35,690 bases of DNA, from positions 1 through 35,690 of the forward strand of contig CANQNN010000026.1 of NCBI GenBank assembly GCA_947625205.1, given 5' to 3'. The translations under genes were made by a program, and so were the position numbers. Of this stretch, positions 1 through 9,471 are shown piece by piece. Position 1 is the stretch's first letter; every line of letters starts with the position of its first letter. The DNA comes from an uncultured Lachnospiraceae bacterium. Its GTDB lineage: Bacteria; Bacillota; Clostridia; Lachnospirales; Lachnospiraceae. Under the pieces are notes generated by a model. It had not been told where the DNA came from. It did not search any database and saw nothing but the letters and a program-made list of their open reading frames with translations.

Positions 1-61
1 ATATTTTTTATTATTTTTACCAACTGCAAAGGCAGATTTATTTGCACGTTCATATGCACCG

Positions 62-103
62 AATAAAAAGGGATGCGACACACCTCATATGCATACGCAC
101 CCC
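62..103 (-). terminator. Intrinsic terminator of the RND/two-component gene set
   Basis: On the minus strand an 8-bp stem (arms 96-103 and 70-77, one G-U pair) encloses an 18-nt loop and is followed by a TTTTTATT run at 69-62. It lies about 35 nt after the stop of the lipoprotein gene at 137, so it probably ends the transcript. The remaining bases 1-61 are AT-rich and hold nothing I recognise. Confidence 0.7.
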
Positions 104-136
104 CTCTGTTTATTCCTCTTCTATTATTATCCACCT

Positions 137-859
137 TTATTGCAGAGACATAACGCTGTTCTCGTCTCCTCCGCGCATAATGAGATCGATCGTATCAATG
201 GAAACCGACTGCGGAACCTCTACAATACAAACCAGTTCTGTCGCCGCGCCCGCTGCTATCACATCATTGTATGTCTGTATATCATCTAACAGCATGGTCG
301 ATAATGCATTCTGCGCTGCTTCGCCATTGACAGAGACCCTGAATCTGGCTCCATACGCCAGCATATTCAGCGTCTGATCTGTGGAAGCCATATTCGTTGC
401 CGTAAACCGCAACACAAGGAGCTGCATACCATCCGTTGCATCCATTGCAAAAAACAGAGCGTCATCCGTTGCAGGCGGATAACTCTGCAGCAATTCATAT
501 CCGTTGTACTGAAACGTAATATCCGAGATGCCGTAGTACTCTTCGATCGTGGAAGGCGGCGCGTCCGCTTCTTCGTCCTGGCTCACATCTATCACTTCTG
601 TATCATCGACAGTATCTTCAGGCTCCTCTTCCGGCAGTGTCTCGGCAGGCGTCTCTTCCGGCTCTTCCTCCGGCACGTCATATGCGGCGGTGTCCACCAA
701 CCGCCCACTATGATTCTTATCATATTTAAGCAGCACGCCGACTGCATATTCTGAAATTAAGTCCGTCTCTTCCTGCGTCAGATCAGGCATCGTTGCACCG
801 CACCCCGCCAAGAGCGCCGCCGCCATGATACCGCACAGGACTGTACCCGCTTTTCTCAC
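137..859 (-). CDS. Lipoprotein with acidic linker, last gene of the RND efflux set
   Basis: 240-residue exported lipoprotein of unknown function. Residues 1-20 form a lipoprotein signal peptide with lipobox LAGC (Cys20 would be lipidated), so the protein should sit on the outer face of the membrane. Residues about 65-110 are a Pro/Glu/Asp-rich low-complexity linker. Residues about 115-240 look like a beta-rich extracellular domain (phrases such as LVLRFTATN recall DUF4352/Ig-like lipoprotein domains; this is only a resemblance). The start is GTG at 859, with GGGGGA five bases upstream. It follows the histidine kinase gene after 72 nt in the same direction and a terminator follows it, so it may be an accessory or sensor partner of the kinase or pump. 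That role is inference; no enzymatic motif is visible. Confidence 0.75.
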   Translation of the reverse strand: MRKAGTVLCGIMAAALLAGCGATMPDLTQEETDLISEYAVGVLLKYDKNHSGRLVDTAAYDVPEEEPEETPAETLPEEEPEDTVDDTEVIDVSQDEEADAPPSTIEEYYGISDITFQYNGYELLQSYPPATDDALFFAMDATDGMQLLVLRFTATNMASTDQTLNMLAYGARFRVSVNGEAAQNALSTMLLDDIQTYNDVIAAGAATELVCIVEVPQSVSIDTIDLIMRGGDENSVMSLQ

Positions 860-931
860 ATTGATCCCCCGTTATATTGCTTTTATCTGTGTAAAGCTTT
901 GATCCGTATAGATATAAGTATAGCGTAATAT

Positions 932-2395
932 TTATGCAGTGTCCAGTGTAAACCAGAATTCCACGCCATTGTCATAATTAACCACGCCGTACTGCTGATT
1001 CATGGACTCCATGATCACCTTGACGATCGACAAACCGATACCGCTTCCGCCGTACTCTCTTGTCCGTGCCTTGTCAACTTTATAAAACTTTTCCCAGATA
1101 TGTTCCACGCTGTCTTCGGGGATGGGATTTCCTGTATTATACACCGAGATCCTTATATGCTGTCCTTCCCCGCGTATCCTGATATCTATGATCTTATCTC
1201 CCAGCGCATAGTTCATGGCATTGGTAAAATAGTTCATGAATACCTCTTCCACCCTGAACTCGTCGCCCCACACATACACCGGGCCGCTGTCCTGCATACG
1301 GACCGATATTCCCTTTTGTCTGATAAGGATTTCTGACGATGCGACATAATTCTTAATAAGCGCCGCAATGTCAAAGCGTTCCATATTGACGATCTCATTG
1401 CCAAATTCCAGTTGGTTCAAAGTAAGCAGTTTCTTTACCATAGTGTTCATCTTGGAGGCTTCATCCATAATGACATCACAGTAAAACTCCCTGCTCTCCG
1501 CGTCGTCGTTAATCCCTTCCTTTAAACCTTCTGCATATCCCTGGATCAGAGCGATCGGAGTCTTAAGTTCATGCGAAACGTTGGACAGAAACTCCTTGCG
1601 CATCTCATCGACCTGATCCTTCTTTTCAATATCTTTAAGAAGCTCATTGTTGGCAGTCTTTAACTCAGATATAGTCGTTTCCAGAGTCTCCGACAACTCA
1701 TTGATATTTCTTCCGAGCACCGCGATCTCGGTTTTGTCATTTCCAACATATTTAGCATTAAAGTCCAGATGCTTCATCCGCTCGGAAATATCTGCGAGTT
1801 CAAGAACAGGTTTCGTAATGCGGCTTGAAAGCCACAGGGCAAGCAAGCCGCTTGCAATGATCGCACCTATCCCGACATATGTTAAGAACCGGTTGGATAT
1901 GGCAACGCTTTCACGGATTCCTTCAAGCGCGCTCCTGATCATAAAGATGTAGCCCGCATCCAGGACGCCCCACATTTCAATGTATTCCGTCTGTGTGCGC
2001 ACATCCGTGACGATCTGCATTTTATAATTGTCCGTCTCTTTAATAACGTCCGCCTGATCGACGCCCACAAAAATATTATTCAGAAGGTGTTTGATCACAT
2101 AATTCGGGTCATTCATGGACGTCTTGACAGTTTCGGAATCGCTGTCCGCCACCAGTACATTGATATTATATTTGCCGCATATCTTCTGCAGCTCGATATC
2201 AAAGCTGTCCGATGTGATATCGCCCGCAGTCGCCGCCTCGTTTATGCTCCCGTATGCACTGATGAGCGCATTGATCTTACTGTTGGTATAATACTCTTCC
2301 AGCAATGTGCTGTTTAGCAGCAGGCACACAAGGATCGTGCCAGCCACAAGCGATATAAGGATAATGGCAAAATGTCTCTTTAAAGAATATTTCAT
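932..2395 (-). CDS. Membrane sensor histidine kinase with HAMP domain
   Basis: 487-residue two-component kinase. TM1 is about residues 8-29, then an extracellular sensor of about 135 residues, TM2 about 170-191, and a HAMP linker about 190-245. The dimerisation domain carries SHELKTP with phospho-acceptor His275. The ATPase domain has an N-box near residues 387-395 and a glycine box GGSGIGLSI near 449-457. All catalytic boxes are present, so it should be active. It starts 8 nt after the RND pump stop and its likely partner is the OmpR-type regulator at 7323, which lies on the other side of the two pump genes. Kinase and regulator therefore bracket the transporter. The natural reading is that the kinase senses an envelope signal or pump substrate and controls this gene set; the ligand is unknown. 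Confidence 0.93.
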   Translation of the reverse strand: MKYSLKRHFAIILISLVAGTILVCLLLNSTLLEEYYTNSKINALISAYGSINEAATAGDITSDSFDIELQKICGKYNINVLVADSDSETVKTSMNDPNYVIKHLLNNIFVGVDQADVIKETDNYKMQIVTDVRTQTEYIEMWGVLDAGYIFMIRSALEGIRESVAISNRFLTYVGIGAIIASGLLALWLSSRITKPVLELADISERMKHLDFNAKYVGNDKTEIAVLGRNINELSETLETTISELKTANNELLKDIEKKDQVDEMRKEFLSNVSHELKTPIALIQGYAEGLKEGINDDAESREFYCDVIMDEASKMNTMVKKLLTLNQLEFGNEIVNMERFDIAALIKNYVASSEILIRQKGISVRMQDSGPVYVWGDEFRVEEVFMNYFTNAMNYALGDKIIDIRIRGEGQHIRISVYNTGNPIPEDSVEHIWEKFYKVDKARTREYGGSGIGLSIVKVIMESMNQQYGVVNYDNGVEFWFTLDTA

Positions 2396-2403
2396 TCCGG
2401 CTT

Positions 2404-5400
2404 TTATTCCTCTTGCTGTTTTGCCTCTTTTTTCATCCGCCGTGCTTCTTTTCGCGCCTGTCTGCTTTCTTTTCTGCTCCTCTTATCAATGATTAGGTAG
2501 AAAGTCGGCATAAGCATCAGGATCAGAATAGTCGAAGCAACCAGACCACCGATAATGATAAGCGCCATTCCCTGCATCATGACCGATCCCTCGCCGATTC
2601 CAAGCGACATGGGAACCATAGACAAGATCGTTGTCAGCGTGGTCATCAGTATAGGACGCAGACGCATCTGGCCGCTCCTTACAAGCGCATCCTGCAGCGG
2701 TATATCTTCGCGCAGCCTGTTGACAGTATCTACATATAAAATACCGTTATTCACCACAATACCGACTAACATCAGTACGCCCATCAGAGACACCATACTC
2801 AGGGTCGAACCGGTGACAAAGAGCAGACCGAACGAGCCGATTAACGCAAACGGAATACTCATCATGACCATAGCCGAGAATCTGGGAGACTCAAACTGCA
2901 TCGCCATAACAAGGAAAATCAAAAACACTGCCACGAAGATGGCCGTAACGATTGCCTTAAACTCATCGATCATCATTTCTTCCATCATGCTTGTCGCCCT
3001 GGTGACGCCGCGGGGAAGTATCATCTGATTCATGGCTTCATCTGCGGCATCCTGCGCTGTAAACCTTGCATCTTCCGTGGTTGAAGCGGTTACAGCGACC
3101 TGGTATATGCCGTCAACCCTGGTGAGTGTAACCGGCGTATCAGTGTACTCTGCCGTTGCCAGCTCGGACAGAGGGATCTGTGTCCCGTAAGCCGTGGTAA
3201 GCGTCATGTTGGTAAGGTCGTTCATGTCACTGTACTCGCCCTCAGGATATTCCAGCATGATCGTATATTCCTGACCGTTTCTTGTAAGCGTAGCCGCCTC
3301 AACACCGCTTAAGGTATTGTGCATTTCACTTGCCACCTGCACCGGCGCCAGTCCGACAGACATACTTTTGAGAGGATCGACTATCACTTCTATCTGCGTG
3401 GAAACATCCGCCATGTCGGATGTGACCTGCAGCACGCCCGGAATTGTCTTAAGCATCTCCTGAACCTGCCTGGAGGCTGTCTTCAGATCATCCAGATCCC
3501 GTCCTACCAGATCGATCTCCAGACCGGTATCCATCATCGCTGTCATGCTGGCGCCGCTTGACGCTATGCTGATATCCATATCCGTAACATCCTGAAGCTC
3601 TCTTGTATATTCTTCTATCGCCTCGTCTGTTGAAACCTGTGCATCATCCACCAGATATGCGGTCAGAGTCGCCGTATTCCCGGATACCCGGTAGGAATAA
3701 TGATCAATATTCTCATCGGCGTCCGCCATCTCTTCCAGAAAAGCTGTTTTCTCCTCTATTACGGACAGCTTTGTACCGGAGCGGAAGCTGGCTGTCACAG
3801 AAAAAGCGCCTTCGTCCATTGTCGGCATCAGTTCCGTGGGGATAGTAGTCACCAGCATAAACGCACCCACGAGCAATGCAACCGCTATGACCAAAACGAG
3901 GATTTTTTTATTTAAGATTTTCAACAGGAATTTCTCATACCCGCTGTTGACGACCCGCAGCAGTTTATTGATCGGAAGCTCCTTTTTCTCCTTCGGTTTA
4001 AATCGGGTAAAAAGAAGCGGGATAACCGTCATAGCCACCACAAGAGAAGTAAGCATAGCAATGATGATCGTCATGCCCAGTTCCGAGAAGAGCTGTCCCG
4101 ACAGTCCGTCCATAGTAGCAAGCGGCAGATACACCACCACGGTAGTTATGGTTGAGGCTATGATAGACGCCGTCACAAAACCGGTTCCTTCAAGGGCGGC
4201 GGCGTGATAATCCTCCGTCCCGTCTTTAAAACGGAAACAACTCTCCAGCACGACGATCGAGCTGTCAACCATCATACCGATGGCTATTACCAATGCGCCC
4301 ATAGTGACTACATTGAACGTAAAGCCAAGCATATTCATACCGATCATCGTTGCAAACAGAGAAATGGGCATAGAGCTGCCCACAATCAGACTTGCACGCA
4401 GATCGCCAAAGAAGACAAACAGCACAAGCATGGACAGGATAACGCCCAGCACAAGCGTATTGCCGACCGAAGACAGCGAAGAGATAATAGAATCACTGGC
4501 ATTGTAGATCACATTGATCGCAACCGTATCGTTGTCTTCCTGAAGCTTCTCCAGAGATTTTTCCACCGCTCTGGTCACATCAACAGTTCCGTAGCTCTTC
4601 TTCTTGGTGATGGCAATACTGATATCGTCCCCGCCGTTGCTGCGGCTTATACTGGATGCCTGACGCTTACTCTCGCTGACCGAAGCGATCTCCGAGAGCG
4701 GAATGACCTGGCCGCGCGATGTTGTGATCGGAATATTCTGGATCTGCACAACACCCGATATATCCGTACTGCTGGCGACGGCGATATCCTGGGAGCCCTG
4801 GCTGACACTTCCCGCCGGAACAGTAAAATCCATCGCCGCTACCGTTGAAGCGATCGTACTCATCGTCACACCGTACTGCTTCATAGCCTGCGAATCCAAT
4901 TCCACCTTAATATAGTTCTCGCGTCCGCCTGAAACGCTGACATCCGCAACGCCGGATATCGTTTCCAGCTCCGGCACCATCGTATCATTGACATAGCTCA
5001 GCACATCGCTGTCACCGACTGCTGTCACCGAAATATCCATCGTCTCTATCTGGTCGATGGCCATCTCGATTATGACCGGTTCACTGGCATCCTCCGGCAT
5101 AAGGATCCTTGCCGTATCCAAGGCCGATCTTAAATCCATATAGGCATCGTCAAGGTCTGTTCCGTATTCATACTGAAACATGACCATAGACATGTTTTCC
5201 GCCGATTGGGAAGTGTAGGATGTCACGCCGCTCTGTTCCGATCCCGCAGCTTCCACCTGCTTGGTGACAAGCTCCTCCACGCTCTCCGGATCCGCCCCCG
5301 GATATAACGTATAGACAAGAAGCATCGGCAATTCCATATCCGGCGTCAGTTCCAGTCTGAAACCCGCTATCGAAGTCAGTCCAAACACGACCAGCGCCAG

Positions 5401-5454
5401 CACTACAAGCGCCGTTGATACCGGGCGGCGCATAGCCAATTTAGTCAAATTCAT
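2404..5454 (-). CDS. RND-family efflux transporter (AcrB/HAE1-like permease)
   Basis: 1016-residue inner-membrane pump of the resistance-nodulation-division superfamily, normal length for the AcrB/MexB/SwrC-like branch. TM1 is near residues 11-30. Two large extracellular loops follow TM1 and TM7, and the membrane block after about residue 330 carries the TM4 region AIGMMVDSSIVVLES, where AcrB has a DD pair used in proton relay. Here one Asp is kept and the second is Ser. The C-terminus is strongly basic (RKEARRMKKEAK). Its start overlaps the adaptor stop by 4 bases (5451-5454, ATGA), so the two are translationally coupled, with AGGAGG ten bases upstream. In a single-membrane Firmicute no TolC partner is expected and none is seen. 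The likely role is export of an amphipathic compound or lipid; the substrate cannot be read from sequence. Confidence 0.93.
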   Translation of the reverse strand: MNLTKLAMRRPVSTALVVLALVVFGLTSIAGFRLELTPDMELPMLLVYTLYPGADPESVEELVTKQVEAAGSEQSGVTSYTSQSAENMSMVMFQYEYGTDLDDAYMDLRSALDTARILMPEDASEPVIIEMAIDQIETMDISVTAVGDSDVLSYVNDTMVPELETISGVADVSVSGGRENYIKVELDSQAMKQYGVTMSTIASTVAAMDFTVPAGSVSQGSQDIAVASSTDISGVVQIQNIPITTSRGQVIPLSEIASVSESKRQASSISRSNGGDDISIAITKKKSYGTVDVTRAVEKSLEKLQEDNDTVAINVIYNASDSIISSLSSVGNTLVLGVILSMLVLFVFFGDLRASLIVGSSMPISLFATMIGMNMLGFTFNVVTMGALVIAIGMMVDSSIVVLESCFRFKDGTEDYHAAALEGTGFVTASIIASTITTVVVYLPLATMDGLSGQLFSELGMTIIIAMLTSLVVAMTVIPLLFTRFKPKEKKELPINKLLRVVNSGYEKFLLKILNKKILVLVIAVALLVGAFMLVTTIPTELMPTMDEGAFSVTASFRSGTKLSVIEEKTAFLEEMADADENIDHYSYRVSGNTATLTAYLVDDAQVSTDEAIEEYTRELQDVTDMDISIASSGASMTAMMDTGLEIDLVGRDLDDLKTASRQVQEMLKTIPGVLQVTSDMADVSTQIEVIVDPLKSMSVGLAPVQVASEMHNTLSGVEAATLTRNGQEYTIMLEYPEGEYSDMNDLTNMTLTTAYGTQIPLSELATAEYTDTPVTLTRVDGIYQVAVTASTTEDARFTAQDAADEAMNQMILPRGVTRATSMMEEMMIDEFKAIVTAIFVAVFLIFLVMAMQFESPRFSAMVMMSIPFALIGSFGLLFVTGSTLSMVSLMGVLMLVGIVVNNGILYVDTVNRLREDIPLQDALVRSGQMRLRPILMTTLTTILSMVPMSLGIGEGSVMMQGMALIIIGGLVASTILILMLMPTFYLIIDKRSRKESRQARKEARRMKKEAKQQEE

Positions 5455-7157
5455 GCCTGCGGTTCCTCCTGCTCTTCGTCTCCGGCATCTTTCTGCGCCT
5501 GTACCGCCACCTGTGCGCCCTCACGCAGATTCGCCGACCAGCTTGTAATAAGCTGATCCTCAGTGGTCAGTCCGGACAACACTGTGATCGTCTGTTCATC
5601 AAATATACCCGTCTCAATGTCCCTGCGCTCTGCCACGCCGTTGACCGCCACATATACATAAGACTGACTGTCATCATAATATACCGCATCATAAGGGATC
5701 AGCAGCACGCCGCCCTGACTGTATGTATCCGCTGTCACTTTAACACTGCAGCCCGTAAGAAGGCTCTCGTCCGGTGTGCTCACGCATGCTTTCACAGCAA
5801 ACAGTCCGGTATTCTGATCGAGCATGCTTCCGATCTCGGTTATCGCGGCATCGTACAGCTTGCCGTTACGGTCTACATTCACCTTCTGTCCCACCGTCAA
5901 AGTGTTGCGTATTCCTTCACTGACATAAAAAGTCACCGTCATTGTATCTTTATTGGAAATAATATAGGCGGGCGAACTGGGGGTTGCAAAATCATGCTCC
6001 TTGACATTCACCGCCTCGATCACCCCGCCGATGGGCGCCTTTAGCGTATACATATCAAGCTGGTATTGCGCGCTGTCAATAGCAAGCTGTGCGCTTTCCA
6101 TACCGATCTGTGCGGAAGCTACGTTCGCTTCCACGGATTCCAGATTGAGCTCCGCAGTCTTCTTGTTCGCATCCACTACTTTCTGTGTATCCGCATAGAC
6201 CTGATCCCTTGTAATGTTCATGACGGTCTCCGCCTGCTGCAATCCTCTGTTCGCCTCCGCAAGCGCGCTGTCTAACTGCTCCTCTCCCTGATCGATAGAG
6301 CTGAGACCGGACTGTGCCTGCGCCAGTGCCGCAGCAGCTTGACTCTGCGCTTCTTTCGCATTATTTAACATTGCCTTGGCTAACTCTGTCGCCTCATCAA
6401 AGTTAGCTTCTGTATACTCTATTTCCGTTCCGTAAATTTCCTTCGCATACCCCGACAGCACACTGCCGTAGGCAGTTAACGCTGCCGTTTTAGTCGTAGA
6501 ACTGTCTGCATTGTCAAAAGCCGTCACCATATTCTGCATCAATATATAAGTGTTCTGCATCTTTTCACTGTTTGCTTTTAGTTGATCAGTCAGACTCTGC
6601 GCATCACTTCTCTGCTTCGCCAGATCTTCTTTCTGCCCGTTAAGGCTGTCGATGTTCGCCTGAATGCCTTCCTCCTGTGCCTGTAACTGGTACAGCTGCA
6701 GATTTTTCTGTCCCCACATCTGTGCGTCCAGCTGCGCAACCGTACCCTCGTACTGCGCCTGTGCCACATCATAGCCTATCTGTGCTGCATTGGCACCTGC
6801 GACCGCATTATCGTACTGCGCCTGCGCGCTGGCAAGCTGAAGCTCGGCCGACTCGGAATCAAGTTTACATAACTCTTGTCCAGCCTCCACCACATCGCCG
6901 ACCGCAACGTTCTGGCTCGTCACTTCCGCCGACACCATAGAAACCACATACACGGATTCCTGGGGGCTTACCGTTCCCACAAATTCATTGCTGAGTGTCA
7001 GTTCTCCCGCTTCAGGCTGTGCAACCTGCACCGGAATAACTTCGCTCATTGTCTCTTCTTCCTGTGTCTGACCGCAGCCTGTAACCGCAGCGCATACGCA
7101 TACCGCCGCCATGAAAGCTGATATTCTCCCTGTATATGTCATTTTATGCCGTCTCAA
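5451..7157 (-). CDS. RND efflux adaptor (membrane fusion protein), lipoprotein type, long hairpin
   Basis: 568 residues from a TTG start at 7157, chosen because AAGGAG lies nine bases upstream; a frame with another TTG extends to 7178. The signal peptide ends in VTGC, so it is a probable lipoprotein anchored outside the membrane. Order: lipoyl/barrel half near residues 45-95, a very long Ala/Gln-rich coiled-coil hairpin from about 100 to 360, the second lipoyl half (APIGGVIEAVNVKEHDF), a beta-barrel, and a membrane-proximal domain ending in an acidic tail. Typical adaptors have about 350-400 residues, so the hairpin is enlarged. The gene overlaps the pump by 4 nt, which fits one complex. In Gram-negatives the hairpin tip docks on TolC; here it could instead cross the peptidoglycan, which is inference. 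Confidence 0.9.
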   Translation of the reverse strand: MRRHKMTYTGRISAFMAAVCVCAAVTGCGQTQEEETMSEVIPVQVAQPEAGELTLSNEFVGTVSPQESVYVVSMVSAEVTSQNVAVGDVVEAGQELCKLDSESAELQLASAQAQYDNAVAGANAAQIGYDVAQAQYEGTVAQLDAQMWGQKNLQLYQLQAQEEGIQANIDSLNGQKEDLAKQRSDAQSLTDQLKANSEKMQNTYILMQNMVTAFDNADSSTTKTAALTAYGSVLSGYAKEIYGTEIEYTEANFDEATELAKAMLNNAKEAQSQAAAALAQAQSGLSSIDQGEEQLDSALAEANRGLQQAETVMNITRDQVYADTQKVVDANKKTAELNLESVEANVASAQIGMESAQLAIDSAQYQLDMYTLKAPIGGVIEAVNVKEHDFATPSSPAYIISNKDTMTVTFYVSEGIRNTLTVGQKVNVDRNGKLYDAAITEIGSMLDQNTGLFAVKACVSTPDESLLTGCSVKVTADTYSQGGVLLIPYDAVYYDDSQSYVYVAVNGVAERRDIETGIFDEQTITVLSGLTTEDQLITSWSANLREGAQVAVQAQKDAGDEEQEEPQA

Positions 7158-7193
7158 CGTTACGATCTCCTTCCTCAAGTCATATCAAGACCT

Positions 7194-7222
7194 AAAATAC
7201 AACTTTTAACCGCTTAATTCAA
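7194..7222 (-). promoter_or_regulatory. Possible sigma-A promoter before the adaptor gene
   Basis: The minus strand reads TTGAAT (7222-7217), a 17-bp spacer, then TATTTT (7199-7194), in the gap between response regulator and adaptor. The -35 hexamer overlaps a small inverted repeat CCGCTT/AAGCGG. It could give the pump genes a start separate from the regulator, or the repeat could act as an attenuator. Moderate match only. Confidence 0.4.
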
Positions 7223-7322
7223 GCGGCTGCCGCCCTTTTTTATAATTATTTTATATCTGCCCTATCCGCCGCTTTCCCTCCGAAGCATATGCGCGGCCGG
7301 CACGTCCGTATGACCTGTCAGC

Positions 7323-8000
7323 TTATTCTTCCTCAAACTTGTAGCCCATTCCCCATATTGTTTTGATCAGATCGCCTCTGGCGCCCAACTTGCTGCGCAG
7401 CTTCTTGACATGCGTGTCTATCGTTCTGGCATCTCCGAAATAATCATAATTCCATACGCTGTTCAGTATCTTTTCACGGGAGAGCGCAATGCCCTTGTTC
7501 TCCATAAAATATGTCAGCAGTTCAAACTCCTTAAAGCTGAGTTCCACAGGCTCCCCGTCTACAAACACGCTGTGCGCCGCCTTATTTACCACGATACCGC
7601 CCGCCTCGATCACCTGGTCGGCGTTTATCTGGCTGGTTCTGCGAAGGATCGCCTCCACTCTCGCCACAAGGATCTTGGGGCTGAACGGTTTCGATATATA
7701 TTCATCCACGCCCAGTTCAAATCCCAGCAGTTCATCGCGTTCATCCGATTTTGCAGTCAGCATGATGATGGGTACTTTGGAATATTCTCTGATCTCCTTA
7801 CAGACCTGCCAACCGTCCATCTTAGGCATCATCACATCCAATATGACAAGCGCTATATCATTCTGTGCGAAAAAAATATCCACCGCCTGCGCGCCGTCCT
7901 GCGCCTCCACGACATCGTAATTGCTCTTAGTCAGAAAGTCTCTGACCAGCTTGCGCATACGGCTCTCATCATCCACTACCAGTATCTTCAGTCTTTCCAT
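7323..8000 (-). CDS. OmpR/PhoB-family response regulator
   Basis: 225 residues from ATG at 8000 (GGGAGG lies ten bases upstream; an ATG at 8006 is only four bases away, and the open frame runs on to 8063 without a ribosome site). The receiver domain has the acidic pair in VVDDE, the phosphorylatable Asp in LVILDVMMPKMDG, the Thr of MLTAKSD and the Lys of YISKPFSP. The C-terminal winged helix (SFKEFELL ... REKILNSVW ... RTIDTHVKKLRSKLG) is canonical for DNA binding. It heads a same-strand set with adaptor, RND pump, histidine kinase and lipoprotein, so it probably regulates that set in response to the kinase at 932. Confidence 0.93.
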   Translation of the reverse strand: MERLKILVVDDESRMRKLVRDFLTKSNYDVVEAQDGAQAVDIFFAQNDIALVILDVMMPKMDGWQVCKEIREYSKVPIIMLTAKSDERDELLGFELGVDEYISKPFSPKILVARVEAILRRTSQINADQVIEAGGIVVNKAAHSVFVDGEPVELSFKEFELLTYFMENKGIALSREKILNSVWNYDYFGDARTIDTHVKKLRSKLGARGDLIKTIWGMGYKFEEE

Positions 8001-8113
8001 AATCATCACACCTCCCGGCGTATCCGTCCTGTCCGCCGCCGCAGCATCCGCCCGGCAAAACACTATATGAAGACAGTATACTCTGCAATTATGTACAAAT
8101 TGTGTTTTTCATG

Positions 8114-8146
8114 AAAAAAGCATGTACGCAGCTGTACGTCCATGCC
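8114..8146 (-). terminator. Intrinsic terminator after the small membrane protein gene
   Basis: On the minus strand a GC-containing hairpin (arms around 8145-8134 and 8127-8120, nested GCAT/ATGC and GTAC/GTAC pairs) is followed by TTTTTT at 8119-8114. It lies 64 nt past the stop at 8210 and ahead of the response regulator gene. Confidence 0.65.
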
Positions 8147-8209
8147 TTAAATTTCCGTTATGATAAATATTGCTGCCGCCATCGTCTCCCACAGTACAGG
8201 GAAAAACAT

Positions 8210-8770
8210 TTACGGCGATATGCCGAGCGACCTCTCCGCTTCCCGCACTGCGTCCTCGCGCTGCTGAAGCTGCTGTTCCCACTCTGCATATTCATTTTCT
8301 ATCGCTGTTTTATAGTTCACAATATTAGGTACATTACTTTCATAGGAAAGAATGATCATAACCGCCAGCGCCAGAACCAGCATAATGTTGATGCATACCG
8401 ACGCGATAAAACGTCCTTTAAACTCTGCCTTCGGAGCCCTTGCCGCAATGCTTCGCCTGATAGAGCTGTTATTTTCTGTTTTATTAGTGAAGGCAGTATA
8501 CAGCGGGATCGGCCTTATCTTCTCCTGGGGAATGCCGCATTTGGCAAGCTGTCCCTGCATCTTCTGAAGGTATGTCATTCCAACAGGCGTTTGAAACACC
8601 CTGTTATCGATCGCCTTATTGTAGACAAGCAGCACATTCTGGGGTTTATGATAATCCAGATGCTGCTCCACATTCGCAATCTTCTTTTCTTCCATCCTGG
8701 CTGTCTCGGCGTCTGCGGCCGTACCGAACCGGTAGCCGCCTACGATCAGTCCATCTTCATTCTTGTCCAT
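8210..8770 (-). CDS. Uncharacterised single-pass membrane protein
   Basis: 186 residues, family not recognised. Residues 1-115 are soluble and mixed alpha/beta in character, with a basic stretch (RRSIAARAPKAEFKGR) just before one hydrophobic segment at about 120-142. The tail, residues 150-183, is charged and Gln/Glu-rich and looks like a short coiled coil. By the positive-inside rule the N-terminal part is probably cytoplasmic and the coil external. ATG at 8770 has GGGAG six bases upstream. The gene has its own good promoter (8844-8872) and a terminator (8114-8146), so it is a single-gene unit. No function is proposed. Confidence 0.75.
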   Translation of the reverse strand: MDKNEDGLIVGGYRFGTAADAETARMEEKKIANVEQHLDYHKPQNVLLVYNKAIDNRVFQTPVGMTYLQKMQGQLAKCGIPQEKIRPIPLYTAFTNKTENNSSIRRSIAARAPKAEFKGRFIASVCINIMLVLALAVMIILSYESNVPNIVNYKTAIENEYAEWEQQLQQREDAVREAERSLGISP

Positions 8771-8843
8771 GTGTTACTCCCATCTTTGCCCGCTAAACCG
8801 GTGGCCGTATGCTGGCGAAGGATCTTATACATTTTCTCATTCA

Positions 8844-8872
8844 AGAATATCTTATCAACCGCATTCTGTCAA
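8844..8872 (-). promoter_or_regulatory. Strong sigma-A promoter for the small membrane protein
   Basis: The minus strand carries a perfect -35 TTGACA (8872-8867), a 17-bp spacer and -10 TATTCT (8849-8844). The expected start is about 65 nt before the ATG at 8770. It sits just past the stop of the upstream lipoprotein gene (8877). Confidence 0.75.
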
Positions 8873-8876
8873 TTTG

Positions 8877-9458
8877 TTATTCTGTAGGAAACGGATTATC
8901 ACTCGCCCCGTAACCGAAATTTACCACGGTACTCTCGCCGTATTCCTTCAGAACCGTTTTATAGTCCTTCTCTGAAACGGCTTTCGTTTCCCCGTTCTCT
9001 GTCAGTTGACAGGCGCTGCCTTCTTCCCCATCGGGAACCTCCTCATATACAGAGACCGTCCACTGCCTTTTCTTTCCGTCAAACCGGTAAAGGTTCAGGC
9101 TGTGGCCTGACGCAGTGTAGACGCATTTGTCCCCATAGCATATCGGATAGGCCGTGCCCACGCTCTCTACATCAATGGAATAGACCTCTCCGCCAAAAGC
9201 ATAGTACAAGGTGCAGTACGCCGCCGCGTCATGTCCGTTCCCATCGTCATAGGTCAGATCTGTCGTAAAGAGGACGTCATTCTGTTCCCCGATGTCACGC
9301 AGGGAAAACTGTTCCTCATCTCCCAGCCCCGCGATCAGCCCGCCGTACAGTTCTTCGTTATCCGCGCCATTCGTTTCCTTATGTTTTCCACACCCGGCCA
9401 GCAGCACGCACGCTGTCAGCAGCAGGAACGTCCGATGATATTTTTTCATATTTTTCAT
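8877..9458 (-). CDS. Small lipoprotein encoded with an XRE regulator
   Basis: 193-residue exported lipoprotein of unknown function. It has a basic N-terminus (MKNMKKYHR), a hydrophobic core and lipobox LAGC, so Cys23 should be the lipid anchor. The mature part is acidic, with short beta-type segments and several aromatic residues (YCTLYYAFGG, NLYRFDGKKRQW), and has no motif I can name. It begins 13 nt after the XRE gene stop with GGGAG nine bases before the ATG, so the two are almost certainly one transcript. A lipoprotein paired with a membrane-bound XRE regulator suggests an envelope-linked role, which is inference. Confidence 0.75.
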   Translation of the reverse strand: MKNMKKYHRTFLLLTACVLLAGCGKHKETNGADNEELYGGLIAGLGDEEQFSLRDIGEQNDVLFTTDLTYDDGNGHDAAAYCTLYYAFGGEVYSIDVESVGTAYPICYGDKCVYTASGHSLNLYRFDGKKRQWTVSVYEEVPDGEEGSACQLTENGETKAVSEKDYKTVLKEYGESTVVNFGYGASDNPFPTE

Positions 9459-9471
9459 TTTCCTCTGCTCC

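Noticed and set aside
4204..4848. 214-residue plus-strand frame inside the RND pump gene
   Set aside because: His/Arg-rich composition typical of an antisense shadow of a real coding region.
8102..8887. 261-residue plus-strand frame opposite the small membrane protein gene
   Set aside because: Antisense to a gene with a good promoter, ribosome site and terminator; sequence has shadow-like composition.
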